Notes: generated from the sequence alone by a model not told the origin. A stretch of 35,496 nucleotides of DNA from UBA2283 sp041658955 (GCA_041658955.1 JBAZZE010000010.1:1-35496); one strand, 5' to 3'; shown: positions 24,514-32,479, counted from the first letter of the stretch. Program-made: numbers and translations.

Positions 24514-26265
24514 ATGAAAGTTGTGCGACGGTTTTTATACTTCCTACGTGACTACAAGCTATCGATGGTCATATTTATGACGGTCACAACTTTGTCGGTG
24601 CTAGCGGAGTCAATGAGACCATGGTCGCTAAAAATGATTTTGGATAGTGTGAGTGCCAATGATATGAATATGGTCTACTGGTACTTGGGACTGTTGGGTG
24701 CTTCGACGATTGGAGGTAATGTCATTAATTCTCTAGGATATTTCTACGGAGATGTGATTAAGATTCCCCTGTCAAAACAGATTAGAGAAGTGGTGTTTAA
24801 AAAAGTTCTGGACCTCGATTTTGCTTACCATGTCGACAAAAATACCGGCTCGCTGATCAGTGCTTTTCGCCGGGGAGATGGAGCAGTTAATTCGATTTTC
24901 GATGCCGTATTTCAAGAAATTTATTGGACCATAATCTACATTGGGGTGGCACTATGGTTTTTGTTCCGAGCCTCCCCTTCGATTGGTTTTGCCTTGGTTG
25001 GATTGTTTGTAATTAATATGAGCCTAATTGTCTGGCTGATTAATAAAAACCTTAAAAAGAGAGTTTTGTTTAACAAAACAGAAGATGAAATATCGGGAAT
25101 AATCGCCGATACGATGATCAACTACGACACTGTCAAATTTTTTGCTGCCGAAAAAAGAGAAGAAAAAAGATTGGCTGACAAATTTAAAGAATGGACAAAA
25201 ACTGTCTGGGATTATGCCAATACTTTCCGAATGATGGATGTAGGAGTGGGGACAGTATCGGCATGTGGGATGTTACTGATGCTATGGATTGCGGTGTCAA
25301 AACTTAACCACGGACTAACTATAGGAGATATCGTAATGATCTCGGGTTTTGTGACCAGTTTACATTTTCAATTCTTCCATTTGTTTTCACAGATTCGAAA
25401 TATAGCCAAACACACGGCAGACTTGGAAGCATATTTTGGAATTCTGGATAATGAAGTCTGTGTCAAGGAAGTCGCCAACCCCAAGAAAATTATGAAAATG
25501 GAGGGGAAAATTGAGTTTCAAAAAGTGGGGTTTGTCTACCCAACTAACAAACAAAAAGTTCTCGATGATATTAACCTGGTCATTAAATCGGGAACTAAGG
25601 TGGCCTTTGTGGGTCGGTCGGGAACTGGGAAAACAACCTTAGTCAAACTACTGCTACGTTTTTACGACCCAAGTAAGGGACGGATTTTAATTGATGGTGT
25701 CGATATTAAAAAAATGACCAAAAGTAACCTTCGGTCGATTATCTCAGTGGTGCCACAAGAGCCAGTATTGTTTAACAACTCAATTAAATTTAACCTAGCT
25801 TACGGTAAAGAAGAAGCGACCATGGAAGAAATATTGACTGTGGCCGAGCAAGCCAACATTATCGATTTTATCGATAAACTTCCCAAAGGGTGGGATACGA
25901 TGGTGGGAGAAAGGGGTATCAAACTTAGTGGTGGCCAAAAACAACGTTTGGCTATTGCCAGAGCACTATTGACCAATCCTAAAGTATTGATCTTTGATGA
26001 GGCGACTTCAAACCTTGATTCAGAATCGGAGCGGATGATCCAGACGGCGCTTGAGGAAGTATCTAAGAGCCGGACAGTAATTATTGTGGCTCACCGTTTT
26101 TCTACAGTTCGGGATGCCGATAATATTGTGGTGCTGGCTGGCGGAACTATTGTAGAAAGCGGTAAACACCAAGAGCTACTAGCCAAAAAAGGTGTCTACG
26201 AAAAATTGTGGTCGATCCAAACTAAGGGGAAGACCCTTCGGCAAGCTCAGGGTGTATTAGGGTAA
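24514..26265 (+). CDS. ABC exporter (fused TMD-NBD, MsbA/ATM1-like)
   Basis: A 583-residue half-transporter: six membrane helices within residues 1-310 (type IV exporter fold), then an ATPase domain with Walker A GRSGTGKTT, Q-loop VPQEPVLF, signature LSGGQKQR, Walker B VLIFDEATSNLD and switch AHRFST. It would work as a homodimer exporting lipid, peptide or a drug; the substrate is unknown. The last residues (TLRQAQG) are encoded by a repeat-like sequence and are probably not native. The stop codon overlaps the -10 of the following tRNA. Confidence 0.93.
   Translation: MKVVRRFLYFLRDYKLSMVIFMTVTTLSVLAESMRPWSLKMILDSVSANDMNMVYWYLGLLGASTIGGNVINSLGYFYGDVIKIPLSKQIREVVFKKVLDLDFAYHVDKNTGSLISAFRRGDGAVNSIFDAVFQEIYWTIIYIGVALWFLFRASPSIGFALVGLFVINMSLIVWLINKNLKKRVLFNKTEDEISGIIADTMINYDTVKFFAAEKREEKRLADKFKEWTKTVWDYANTFRMMDVGVGTVSACGMLLMLWIAVSKLNHGLTIGDIVMISGFVTSLHFQFFHLFSQIRNIAKHTADLEAYFGILDNEVCVKEVANPKKIMKMEGKIEFQKVGFVYPTNKQKVLDDINLVIKSGTKVAFVGRSGTGKTTLVKLLLRFYDPSKGRILIDGVDIKKMTKSNLRSIISVVPQEPVLFNNSIKFNLAYGKEEATMEEILTVAEQANIIDFIDKLPKGWDTMVGERGIKLSGGQKQRLAIARALLTNPKVLIFDEATSNLDSESERMIQTALEEVSKSRTVIIVAHRFSTVRDADNIVVLAGGTIVESGKHQELLAKKGVYEKLWSIQTKGKTLRQAQGVLG
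26233..26253. repeat. short palindromic repeat encoding the TLRQAQG tail
   Basis: Twenty-one bases, ACCCT-TCGGCAAGCTC-AGGGT, with inverted ends. From memory, closely related CTTCGGCAAGCTCAGG-type sequences recur in many environmental bacterial genomes and give TLRQAQG tails on unrelated proteins. Only one copy lies in this window. Confidence 0.45.
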
Positions 26266-26276
26266 AATAGGGATAA

Positions 26277-26351
26277 GTTCCTGTAGTCTAATGGATAGGA
26301 TAATCCCCTCCGAAGGGATTGATGTGGGTTCAACCCCCACCGGGAACACCA
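26277..26351 (+). tRNA. tRNA-Arg(CCG)
   Basis: A 75-nt tRNA: acceptor GTTCCTG/CGGGAAC, discriminator A, encoded CCA, anticodon stem ATCCC/GGGAT with loop CTCCGAA, so anticodon CCG (reads CGG), and T arm GTGGG-TTCAACC-CCCAC. A -10-like TAAAAT at 26263-26268 puts the +1 almost at the mature 5' end. The final A of CCA is the A of the next gene's ATG. Confidence 0.93.
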
Positions 26352-26842
26352 TGGCCAAAAATATTAAGATCATTGTCATCGGGACTTCATTGACCGGAAA
26401 AACGACACTGGTCAAACACCTTCGGAAAACCCAAAAAATTAATGTATCAGAAATTGATGATGAATTGACCAGATTGAATGGGGGAACTTTTCCAACAGAT
26501 GATAAACAAAAAACTGAAGTACTAGCACCAATAGTTATCAGCGAACTTCTGGATAAAGAGGAAATAATATTTTTTACCAATACCGATTACTTTAGTCCAG
26601 ATGATCTTAAAATCGCCCGAATGGCTGGTTTTAAAATTGTTCAGCTAGTGTTGACGAAATATGAGATGGAAACAAGAAATGCAGAAAGAATAGAAAAGGA
26701 AGGGTATGAAGATCATTCAGAATGGTTTGATGGAATGCTCGAATACCAAAAGGAAATATTTAACTTGGGATTAGTTGACCTTGTCATAGACGCGGGGATG
26801 CCAACGGAAGAAATTGCCAAAGAATTGGTAAATTGCCACTAG
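26351..26842 (+). CDS. P-loop NTPase / small kinase-like protein
   Basis: A 163-residue protein with Walker A GTSLTGKTT directly after the first strand (IKIIVIG), a switch-like EIDDE, IIFFTNTD as a possible Walker B-like strand, and a C-terminal helix. It resembles AAA_18/adenylate-kinase-type small P-loop proteins, but I cannot assign a substrate. ATG 26351 is the only plausible start, as the Walker motif begins 10 residues later; it shares one base with the tRNA's CCA. No Shine-Dalgarno is possible without using the tRNA sequence. Confidence 0.8.
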   Translation: MAKNIKIIVIGTSLTGKTTLVKHLRKTQKINVSEIDDELTRLNGGTFPTDDKQKTEVLAPIVISELLDKEEIIFFTNTDYFSPDDLKIARMAGFKIVQLVLTKYEMETRNAERIEKEGYEDHSEWFDGMLEYQKEIFNLGLVDLVIDAGMPTEEIAKELVNCH

Positions 26843-26857
26843 GGTGTAATATTAATT

Positions 26858-27463
26858 GTGGGTAAAAATAGTTTTATCACCTTTTTGGCGGCGGGAGTAA
26901 TTATCTTAGCTGTAGTGGTAATGGATGGGAACCCGGTACAGAATGTGGAACCAGTGGCGGAGCAGTCCCCTTCGAATATGATTCAGGAATTTCCAATTGA
27001 AGAAGCACCGGTAGCTACACCAACCCGATTTGAAGAGTATCTAGTGGGAATATGGCAAGACATGCCGATGATGGGTTCGGGGTGGAGTAACCACTATAAT
27101 TTTTACCCTGATGGACGATTCTCCTATTACATTAGTCAGATGAAGTGTGACAAGAGAACTATCCGACAAACTGGCGGATGGATACTAGAAGGCAACAAAT
27201 TAGTACTGACAACAACCCGTGAACAAGTAATGGTGGGCGGAAAGATGGTCAAGTCTATTGGATCCTGTGGGACTCCACTAACATTGGAAGATGGACAACT
27301 AACTGAAAGAGAGCTGCCAAAACCAGTAGTGGAAACGTTTTTAATCACCCAAAAACAACCGAGTGAAGACAGTTTTCATGAGTCGATAGAGTTAGGAAAG
27401 ACACAATTCTGGAAATTTGATACGGATCCTAGCGGTAGAGGCGAATTTGATGTGGAAAACTGA
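26858..27463 (+). CDS. secreted/anchored hypothetical protein, 201 aa
   Basis: A signal peptide or anchor at 6-22, a Pro/Glu-rich linker (25-58), then a beta-rich domain (YLVGIWQD...HYNFYPDGRFSYYI...GGWILEGNKLVLTT) that reads like a small lipocalin-like or META-type barrel; two Cys flank the middle. GTG 26858 follows an AT-rich TGTAATATTAATT, a likely -10, so it is probably leaderless. It is compactly placed between the P-loop and Nudix genes. Function unknown. Confidence 0.7.
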   Translation: MGKNSFITFLAAGVIILAVVVMDGNPVQNVEPVAEQSPSNMIQEFPIEEAPVATPTRFEEYLVGIWQDMPMMGSGWSNHYNFYPDGRFSYYISQMKCDKRTIRQTGGWILEGNKLVLTTTREQVMVGGKMVKSIGSCGTPLTLEDGQLTERELPKPVVETFLITQKQPSEDSFHESIELGKTQFWKFDTDPSGRGEFDVEN

Positions 27464-27476
27464 GCTATAATAAGAG

Positions 27477-27959
27477 GTGGACCAGGAAACAAACATACAT
27501 GATAATTTGTACTACGACGAGCGATCGGCGGGAGGTATTGTCTATAAACGGGAGGGTGAGAAGGTACTATTTCTACTTATCAAAACTTTTGCCAATAAAC
27601 GGAGAAAAACAGTATTTAAATTCCCCAAAGGACACCTCAACAAAGATGAGGTACTAAAACAAGCAGCACTACGAGAGGTAGAAGAAGAAGGACGAATTAA
27701 GAGCCGGATAGTCACTAAGATAGGGTCAAACGATTATATTATCTGGGACAAGTTACAAAAGAAAAAGATTATTAAAAAAGTGACCTTCTTTTTGATGGAA
27801 TATGTCGAGGAAAGTAACCTCAAGTATTTTGACTCAGAAGTGGTGCTGGATCGGATCTGGGTGAACTATGGGGATGCGCTATCGAAGCTGGCTTTTGACT
27901 CGGAAAAGATTCTTCTCAAAAAAGCTAAGGTCAGATTGGTTTGGTTGAGTAAGAAATAA
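27477..27959 (+). CDS. Nudix hydrolase (diadenosine polyphosphatase-like)
   Basis: A 160-residue protein with a full Nudix box, G-HLNKD-E-VLKQAAL-REVEEEGRI, preceded by SAGGIVYKREG and FKFPKG, the layout of Ap4A/Ap6A or diphosphoinositol polyphosphate hydrolases. It would remove damaged or signalling nucleotides. GTG 27477 is exactly 5 bases after a consensus TATAAT (27466-27471), a textbook leaderless start. It is separate from the partial Nudix protein at the left edge and not closely similar. Confidence 0.88.
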   Translation: MDQETNIHDNLYYDERSAGGIVYKREGEKVLFLLIKTFANKRRKTVFKFPKGHLNKDEVLKQAALREVEEEGRIKSRIVTKIGSNDYIIWDKLQKKKIIKKVTFFLMEYVEESNLKYFDSEVVLDRIWVNYGDALSKLAFDSEKILLKKAKVRLVWLSKK

Positions 27960-28047
27960 GGTTTGTTGCGAAATTCTGCGAAAATAATCTAATTCAATCA
28001 AAAGCCTCGGAATGCAGGCAATTTTGGTAAAATAGGAAGCATTTAAT

Positions 28048-28134
28048 GGAGAGGTCGGATAGTGGCTCATTCCACAGACCTGGAAAGTCTGCGCTGTAAA
28101 AAGCTCGCGGGTTCGAATCCCGCCCTCTCCGCCA
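28048..28134 (+). tRNA. tRNA-Ser(GGA)
   Basis: An 87-nt class II tRNA: acceptor GGAGAGG/CCTCTCC, discriminator G, encoded CCA, anticodon stem CAGAC/GTCTG with loop CTGGAAA, so anticodon GGA, a long variable arm, and T arm GCGGG-TTCGAAT-CCCGC. TAAAAT at 28028-28033 is the likely -10. One base separates CCA from the ATG of the HEPN gene. Confidence 0.95.
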
Positions 28135-28135
28135 G

Positions 28136-28846
28136 ATGAAAAAAAGTGAAATTAATACGATTCCTTCGAAAAAGAAAGTGTACGGATTGAGTTCGGTGAA
28201 ACAGTTTGAGATTAATATCAAAAGAACTAATAAACTGATCAATTCAATAATTGGGAATATAGTAGCTACTGAAGCCATGTTTTCTGAACTTTCAAAACGT
28301 AATAAGAAAATACTTGACCACCCTATTACAAAATCGTTAAAAGTTGAAGAAGAAGATAAGGCTTACATATACGAATTGGGCTTTATCGCCTTGTTTGCGA
28401 ATTTTGAAGCGTTAATGTTTTTTCTTTTAAAAGACTTATCTACAAAATATCCAAAAAGCATTTCTGAATCTGGTAAATCGATTACGGTCGAAGAAATATT
28501 AAAATTGAAGACTGGTAAGAGAATTAAAGAGTATGTAGTTGATGACTTGGCACTAAATAATTCGACAAGTATAGAAAAATGGGGTAAATTTCTAGAATCC
28601 AATTATAATATTAAAGCTTTCCCGGGTACTAAGTTTGAAACTCAGCTTTGTGTTATGAATGAACTTAGAAACTTATATTTACACTCACAGGGAATAACTA
28701 ATTCGTTGTTTGTCAAGAATTTAAAGAAATACTTCAACATGAACTGGCCATTAAACCAGAGTGTTGGTTTTATAAATAAAGAAAAGTACTTTTTTACACT
28801 TCTCGATATGTTAAAGCGAGAATCCATACATTTAAATACCCAGTAG
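28136..28846 (+). CDS. HEPN-domain protein (putative RNase)
   Basis: A 236-residue mostly helical protein. It carries the HEPN RNase signature R178-N-L-Y-L-H183 (RNxxxH) in the helix ELRNLYLHSQG, and an earlier conserved-looking helix IALFANFEALMFFLLKDL as in RiboL-PSP/MAE-type HEPN families. HEPN proteins with this motif are metal-independent RNases, often toxins or abortive-infection effectors (family knowledge). The ATG lies one base after the tRNA-Ser CCA, so tRNA 3' processing would leave a leaderless mRNA. The next gene encodes a membrane nuclease, suggesting a defence role. Confidence 0.75.
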   Translation: MKKSEINTIPSKKKVYGLSSVKQFEINIKRTNKLINSIIGNIVATEAMFSELSKRNKKILDHPITKSLKVEEEDKAYIYELGFIALFANFEALMFFLLKDLSTKYPKSISESGKSITVEEILKLKTGKRIKEYVVDDLALNNSTSIEKWGKFLESNYNIKAFPGTKFETQLCVMNELRNLYLHSQGITNSLFVKNLKKYFNMNWPLNQSVGFINKEKYFFTLLDMLKRESIHLNTQ

Positions 28847-28890
28847 TTGTCAATGTTGAAATTCAGTCGAATAAATGTGAGAGTTATTAT

Positions 28891-29562
28891 GTGAGCAAGT
28901 GGATTTCTAAACAACAAATTTTAAACTTGGCTAAAGGAAAAAACTTTGGCAGTGAAGATGAATTTAGAGATCACATCGCTGTAAAAATTGAAAAACTTCT
29001 TGAAGTAAAACATAGTCAAATTTCAATAGAACCAGACACAACCAGTTTTGATAGGACGCTTTCAAACCGAGCAGATATTGTAATAAGGACCGATGATAAC
29101 TTAAAAAAAGCTATATTAGTGATCGAACTAAAACTCATGAGAAATGTTGATAAATATAAACTTGGAGACTATGAAGACCCAGTCAAACAACTTAAAAAGT
29201 ATTGCCAAGATACACGTGCACCATTCGGAATATTATTAACTGAAGTGAGTTGTGCGATCTATAAAAATAAATATTTCTTTTATAACCAAGAACCGAAACG
29301 AGTGGAAGAAGATAAGCTTCCATCTATTGAATCTATAGAAGATACGATGGCGCTTTATGCGTTACTAGACTTCCTCTTATATAGAAAGTCGACGAAATAT
29401 ATAATATATCTGACTCTAAGTTTTTGGATACTTGGGCTAATATTTAAATCAGTTACAACTAACTATGGTTTTTGGGCAAGTATGGGATATGCATTTATTA
29501 TTGGATCAATGGTTACTGTCGTGCTCTTGATAATGGCAAAGGTTTTTAAGATTTTTGAATAG
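28891..29562 (+). CDS. PD-(D/E)XK nuclease with C-terminal membrane anchor
   Basis: A 223-residue protein. The N-terminal 150 residues show a restriction-endonuclease-like core of HsdR-N/RecB type: an acidic helix (SEDEFRDHI), D62 in RADIVI, E79-L-K81, and Q100-x3-Y104 (QLKKY). Two membrane helices follow (about 167-190 and 195-218). The anchoring would hold a DNase at the membrane, for example to meet incoming DNA (inference). GTG 28891 is the only in-frame start near the beginning; TATTAT immediately precedes it. It ends just before the promoter of the next small membrane gene. Confidence 0.78.
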   Translation: MSKWISKQQILNLAKGKNFGSEDEFRDHIAVKIEKLLEVKHSQISIEPDTTSFDRTLSNRADIVIRTDDNLKKAILVIELKLMRNVDKYKLGDYEDPVKQLKKYCQDTRAPFGILLTEVSCAIYKNKYFFYNQEPKRVEEDKLPSIESIEDTMALYALLDFLLYRKSTKYIIYLTLSFWILGLIFKSVTTNYGFWASMGYAFIIGSMVTVVLLIMAKVFKIFE

Positions 29563-29593
29563 TCCCTCTCAAAAGCTGTGTATAATATGGAAA

Positions 29594-29905
29594 ATGGTGA
29601 GGAATCTTAATACTAATAAAAACAAAAAAACTTTTTTTAAATTTTTTGCTGGAGAAATTCCGAATATAGTGCAAATTGTTGGAATACCCTCACTTTTTGG
29701 AATTATTTCAATAAAATACTTAGTTATAAAGTTAGTTTTGATACCATTTGTTTCAGGTTTTTTATTGTCCGTGTATTTAACACATAAATCTTATGAATAC
29801 TTGGAATGTGATATTGAAAAAGTAGAATCATGGACAACCAAGTTAGCTGTATTAGGTATTTCTTGTGTGGTATTTTCAGTCTTAATACTTTTATCAGGTT
29901 CTTAG
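29594..29905 (+). CDS. small multi-pass membrane protein, 103 aa
   Basis: A basic N-terminal stretch (NTNKNKKTFFK), then two or three hydrophobic helices (IPNIVQIVGIPSLFGIISI; LVIKLVLIPFVSGFLLSVYL) and a last one near the end (TTKLAVLGISCVVFSVLILL). No family recognised. ATG 29594 is 7 bases after TATAAT (29581-29586), so it has its own leaderless transcript; an upstream TTG overlapping the nuclease gene is rejected. Its place directly behind the HEPN and nuclease genes suggests a third component, perhaps an immunity or pore protein, but this is only inference. Confidence 0.65.
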   Translation: MVRNLNTNKNKKTFFKFFAGEIPNIVQIVGIPSLFGIISIKYLVIKLVLIPFVSGFLLSVYLTHKSYEYLECDIEKVESWTTKLAVLGISCVVFSVLILLSGS

Positions 29906-29986
29906 TACATAATATTTACATGCCTCATAGGTGTTTAGTAAGTAACTGACAGTACTAATTAATTATTCGAACACAAAATCTAAAAC

Positions 29987-30454
29987 ATGAACATACGACC
30001 CGCGACACAAATTGACAAAGAAACAGTATTGGCAATATTGGATGAATTCCGAAGTGACTGTATCGAGCAAGCGACGGGGAAACCAGGCGAATCTAATAGC
30101 GCCAGAACTGAGGGAGCGAAGGTGTATGAGTCGCTACTGGCGAGAAATGATTATGGAATATTTGTACTGGAAAATGAGACCTCTAAAATTGTGGGGATAA
30201 TCACCGGATACTTGTGCCCGATGATGAGAAATGGTGGAGTGAGAGCTGAGGTCGAAGAATTTTTTGTCCAAAAAACTAGCCGAGGAAATGGGAATGCCAA
30301 AATGTTAATGGATGCATTTTTTGAATGGGCAAAAAGTAAGAATGCCCAAAAAGTAAACCTAGAATCGGATAATGACCTGAAAAGAGCCCATGGCTTCTAC
30401 ACCAAATATGGATTTGAAATGAAGGCGCAGAGATTTGTAAAGAAACTAAGCTAG
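29987..30454 (+). CDS. GNAT-family N-acetyltransferase
   Basis: A 155-residue GNAT protein: N-terminal IRPATQIDKETVLAILDEF, the strand 4/motif A region VEEFFVQKTSRGNGNAKMLM with the acetyl-CoA loop (QxxxRGNGNA), and the C-terminal LESDNDLKRAHGFYTKYGFE typical of the fold. It transfers an acetyl group to an unknown amine. A decayed copy of its last 15 codons lies at 33771-33815. No promoter of note was found immediately upstream. Confidence 0.9.
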   Translation: MNIRPATQIDKETVLAILDEFRSDCIEQATGKPGESNSARTEGAKVYESLLARNDYGIFVLENETSKIVGIITGYLCPMMRNGGVRAEVEEFFVQKTSRGNGNAKMLMDAFFEWAKSKNAQKVNLESDNDLKRAHGFYTKYGFEMKAQRFVKKLS

Positions 30455-30455
30455 A

Positions 30456-30992
30456 CTAAGTGGTGAAAAAACTGTTGGTGGTAAAAATTGTGTTGGCGTC
30501 GTCTTGTTTATTACTCACCAGATAAAAGTCGGTAAATACCAACTCTTTAAGAGTAGAGAGTTCGTCAATAACTGTTTGTTGGTTTTCTCTTTGGACAAAC
30601 CAAACTACCTTGGTATAGGGGGTTGCCACTGTATTATCGCCGGCTCGGCTTTTGACAAATTCGACGAGTTTTTTGGTTTGTTCTAATCCGAACTCAGCGG
30701 CAATATGCTCAGCTCCCGGCATGGTTACTTCATCTTTTACAAAAACTTTTTTGACTTGTAATTTTACTGGCAAAAATTGCTTCAAATCGCGTAAAAGCTG
30801 GAGTTGATCACGAATATCACTGACTGTCGCGTCATTAATAAAGGTTAGGGTCAGGTGTCGGAAAACATCGTAACCTGAACTTGGTTTGTGACTATACTTG
30901 GTTTCCAGTGCATCAAAAAATGCTTCCTGCTCCGGGGAAAGCCGACCAAAAATTCCCAGTGCTTTTATGGTATTTGAAGATAGTTCGAGCAT
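30456..30992 (-). CDS. 2H-phosphoesterase-like (LigT-like) protein, single HxT
   Basis: A protein of about 178 residues with the first half of the 2H phosphoesterase/LigT pattern (FRHLTLTFIND, an HxT), followed by VKKVFVKDEVTMPGAEHIAAEFG, but with YTKVVWFV where the second HxT would be expected, so the active site appears incomplete. LigT-type enzymes act on 2',5' or cyclic phosphates. I chose ATG 30992 because TAATAT (30998-31003) precedes it by 5 bases; a longer frame reaching 31046 would run through a repeat. It converges with the GNAT gene. Confidence 0.6.
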   Translation of the reverse strand: MLELSSNTIKALGIFGRLSPEQEAFFDALETKYSHKPSSGYDVFRHLTLTFINDATVSDIRDQLQLLRDLKQFLPVKLQVKKVFVKDEVTMPGAEHIAAEFGLEQTKKLVEFVKSRAGDNTVATPYTKVVWFVQRENQQTVIDELSTLKELVFTDFYLVSNKQDDANTIFTTNSFFTT

Positions 30993-31011
30993 AAATAATA
31001 TTAGCAGTTTG

Positions 31012-31045
31012 GAGACTGAAGGTTCTGGACTCACCTGCTCCGCCA
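31012..31045. repeat. 34-bp dispersed repeat, copy 2
   Basis: Matches 12884-12917 in the blocks GAA-GGTTC, GAC and TGCTCCGC. Here it ends in GCTCCGCCA, like a tRNA 3' end, but no paired acceptor or T stem is found. It lies about 60 bases before the ferric-reductase-like gene. Confidence 0.4.
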
Positions 31046-31103
31046 ATTATGATGATACAAAAGTGGAATGTAGGGTGTGATTGCATGATGCTAGAATTTC
31101 ATA

Positions 31104-32405
31104 ATGAGATTTATTGCTAAATTGGGATGGACAGTGATGATTGCCACGTATTTGATAACCATTTGGTTGTGGCTGGCGTACATGGGATGGGGTGAAAGAG
31201 TGGGGAACACTACTCTAGTACTGGTAAATATAGGGAGAATTTCGGGACTTTTGGGAATGGTGATGTTTTCACAAAGTATGATTCTTAGCGTTAGAGTGAA
31301 GTGGATGGAAAAATTCTTTGGAGGAATGGACAAAATATATATAGCACACCACATGATCGGCGGCGTGTCGTTTATTCTCCTATTGATACACCCACTGACA
31401 TTAGCTTTGTCATATCTGCCTGATATAAAAGGGGCGGCTAATTTTTTGATACCAGAACCTAGCAATTGGCCGGTATATTTTGGAACAAGTTCACTACTAT
31501 TTATGATGGCTTTTTTGGTGGTGACTTTTTTTGTAAAGCTCCCCTATCAACTATGGAAACAAACACATAAATTTTTGGGGGTGGCGTTTTTTATAGGCGG
31601 GATACATTCTTTTTTTATACCTAGCGACATTAGTAACTACCAACCACTTTATATTTTTATGGCAATCATAGTGGGAATGGGTCTAATTTGCTGGATATAT
31701 CGAACTGTTCTGGGAGCGATAATGGTCAAAAAACTTCGATACGAAATAATAAAAACGGAAAAGCTGAATAATTCGGTAATGGCAGTGACAATGAAGCCAG
31801 TGGGACTACCATTGAAATATAAACCAGGGCAATTTGTATATGTAAGTTTTGAGGATCAGGATGTTACCAGGGAATATCACCCCTTCTCGCTAGTATCGGC
31901 ACCCAAGGAAGAAAATATTAGGGTGATGGTTAAATACCTAGGAGATTTTACTAAAAGTCTTGATAAATTAACCGAAGGAACTGGTGCAAGAATAGAGGGT
32001 GCTTATGGGCAATTTTATAAAGTTGCTAGACCAGAATTACCACAGATATGGATTGCTGGAGGGATAGGCATTGCGCCGTTTTTGGGGATTGCCAAGAGTC
32101 TTGATTTGAGAGCTAACACAATGGTTGATCTCTATTATTGTGCGGCGAAGGAAAGTGATCTGGTGTCGCTAAATGAATTTAAAATGATTGCTGAATCCAA
32201 CCCAAATTTTCGGATATTTCCATTTGTGTCAGAAAAATATGGGAGGATGGATAGTGGACTGGTAGACAAATTGTCAGGACAATTGGAAAATAAAGAGATA
32301 TTTTTATGTGGACCAGGGCCAATGATGATAGGGTTTAAAAAACAATTTGTGAATATGGGTATAAAACCAGAGTTGGTACATTCAGAAGAGTTTAGTTTTA
32401 TATGA
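31104..32405 (+). CDS. ferric-reductase-like flavocytochrome (FRD TM + FAD/NAD domains)
   Basis: A 433-residue protein with six or seven membrane helices in 1-210. Two His pairs (HHMIGGVSFILLLIH and THKFLGVAFFIGGIH) are placed to hold two hemes. A ferredoxin-reductase-like half follows: FAD-binding REYHPFSLVSAP, phosphate loop YGQFYK, NAD(P)-site GGIGIAPFLG and FLCGPGPMM. It moves electrons from NAD(P)H across the membrane to metal or oxygen (FRE/NOX/MsrQ relatives). ATG 31104 follows TAGAAT (31092-31097) by 6 bases. Its stop overlaps the ATG of a 25-residue membrane peptide. Confidence 0.9.
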   Translation: MRFIAKLGWTVMIATYLITIWLWLAYMGWGERVGNTTLVLVNIGRISGLLGMVMFSQSMILSVRVKWMEKFFGGMDKIYIAHHMIGGVSFILLLIHPLTLALSYLPDIKGAANFLIPEPSNWPVYFGTSSLLFMMAFLVVTFFVKLPYQLWKQTHKFLGVAFFIGGIHSFFIPSDISNYQPLYIFMAIIVGMGLICWIYRTVLGAIMVKKLRYEIIKTEKLNNSVMAVTMKPVGLPLKYKPGQFVYVSFEDQDVTREYHPFSLVSAPKEENIRVMVKYLGDFTKSLDKLTEGTGARIEGAYGQFYKVARPELPQIWIAGGIGIAPFLGIAKSLDLRANTMVDLYYCAAKESDLVSLNEFKMIAESNPNFRIFPFVSEKYGRMDSGLVDKLSGQLENKEIFLCGPGPMMIGFKKQFVNMGIKPELVHSEEFSFI

Positions 32406-32479
32406 AAAACGCAGTTGCTTTAATGTTGATAATTTTTTGGACAATTATGATTTGCCTAATATTTTTTGGATTGCAATGA
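32402..32479 (+). CDS. 25-residue single-helix membrane microprotein
   Basis: ATG AAA AAC GCA ... TGA: a 25-residue peptide, almost all one hydrophobic helix (VALMLIIFWTIMICLIFFGL) with a Lys-Asn start. Its ATG overlaps the ferric-reductase-like stop (ATGA at 32402-32405), and its own TGA overlaps the next gene's ATG (ATGA at 32476-32479). The double overlap is good evidence that it is translated and coupled to both. It could be a small subunit of the flavocytochrome. Confidence 0.6.
   Translation: MKNAVALMLIIFWTIMICLIFFGLQ

Noticed and set aside
31012..31045. tRNA or tmRNA 3' end (GCTCCGCCA)
   Set aside because: No matching 5' acceptor strand (GGAGCAG-like) within a few hundred bases and no stable T stem.
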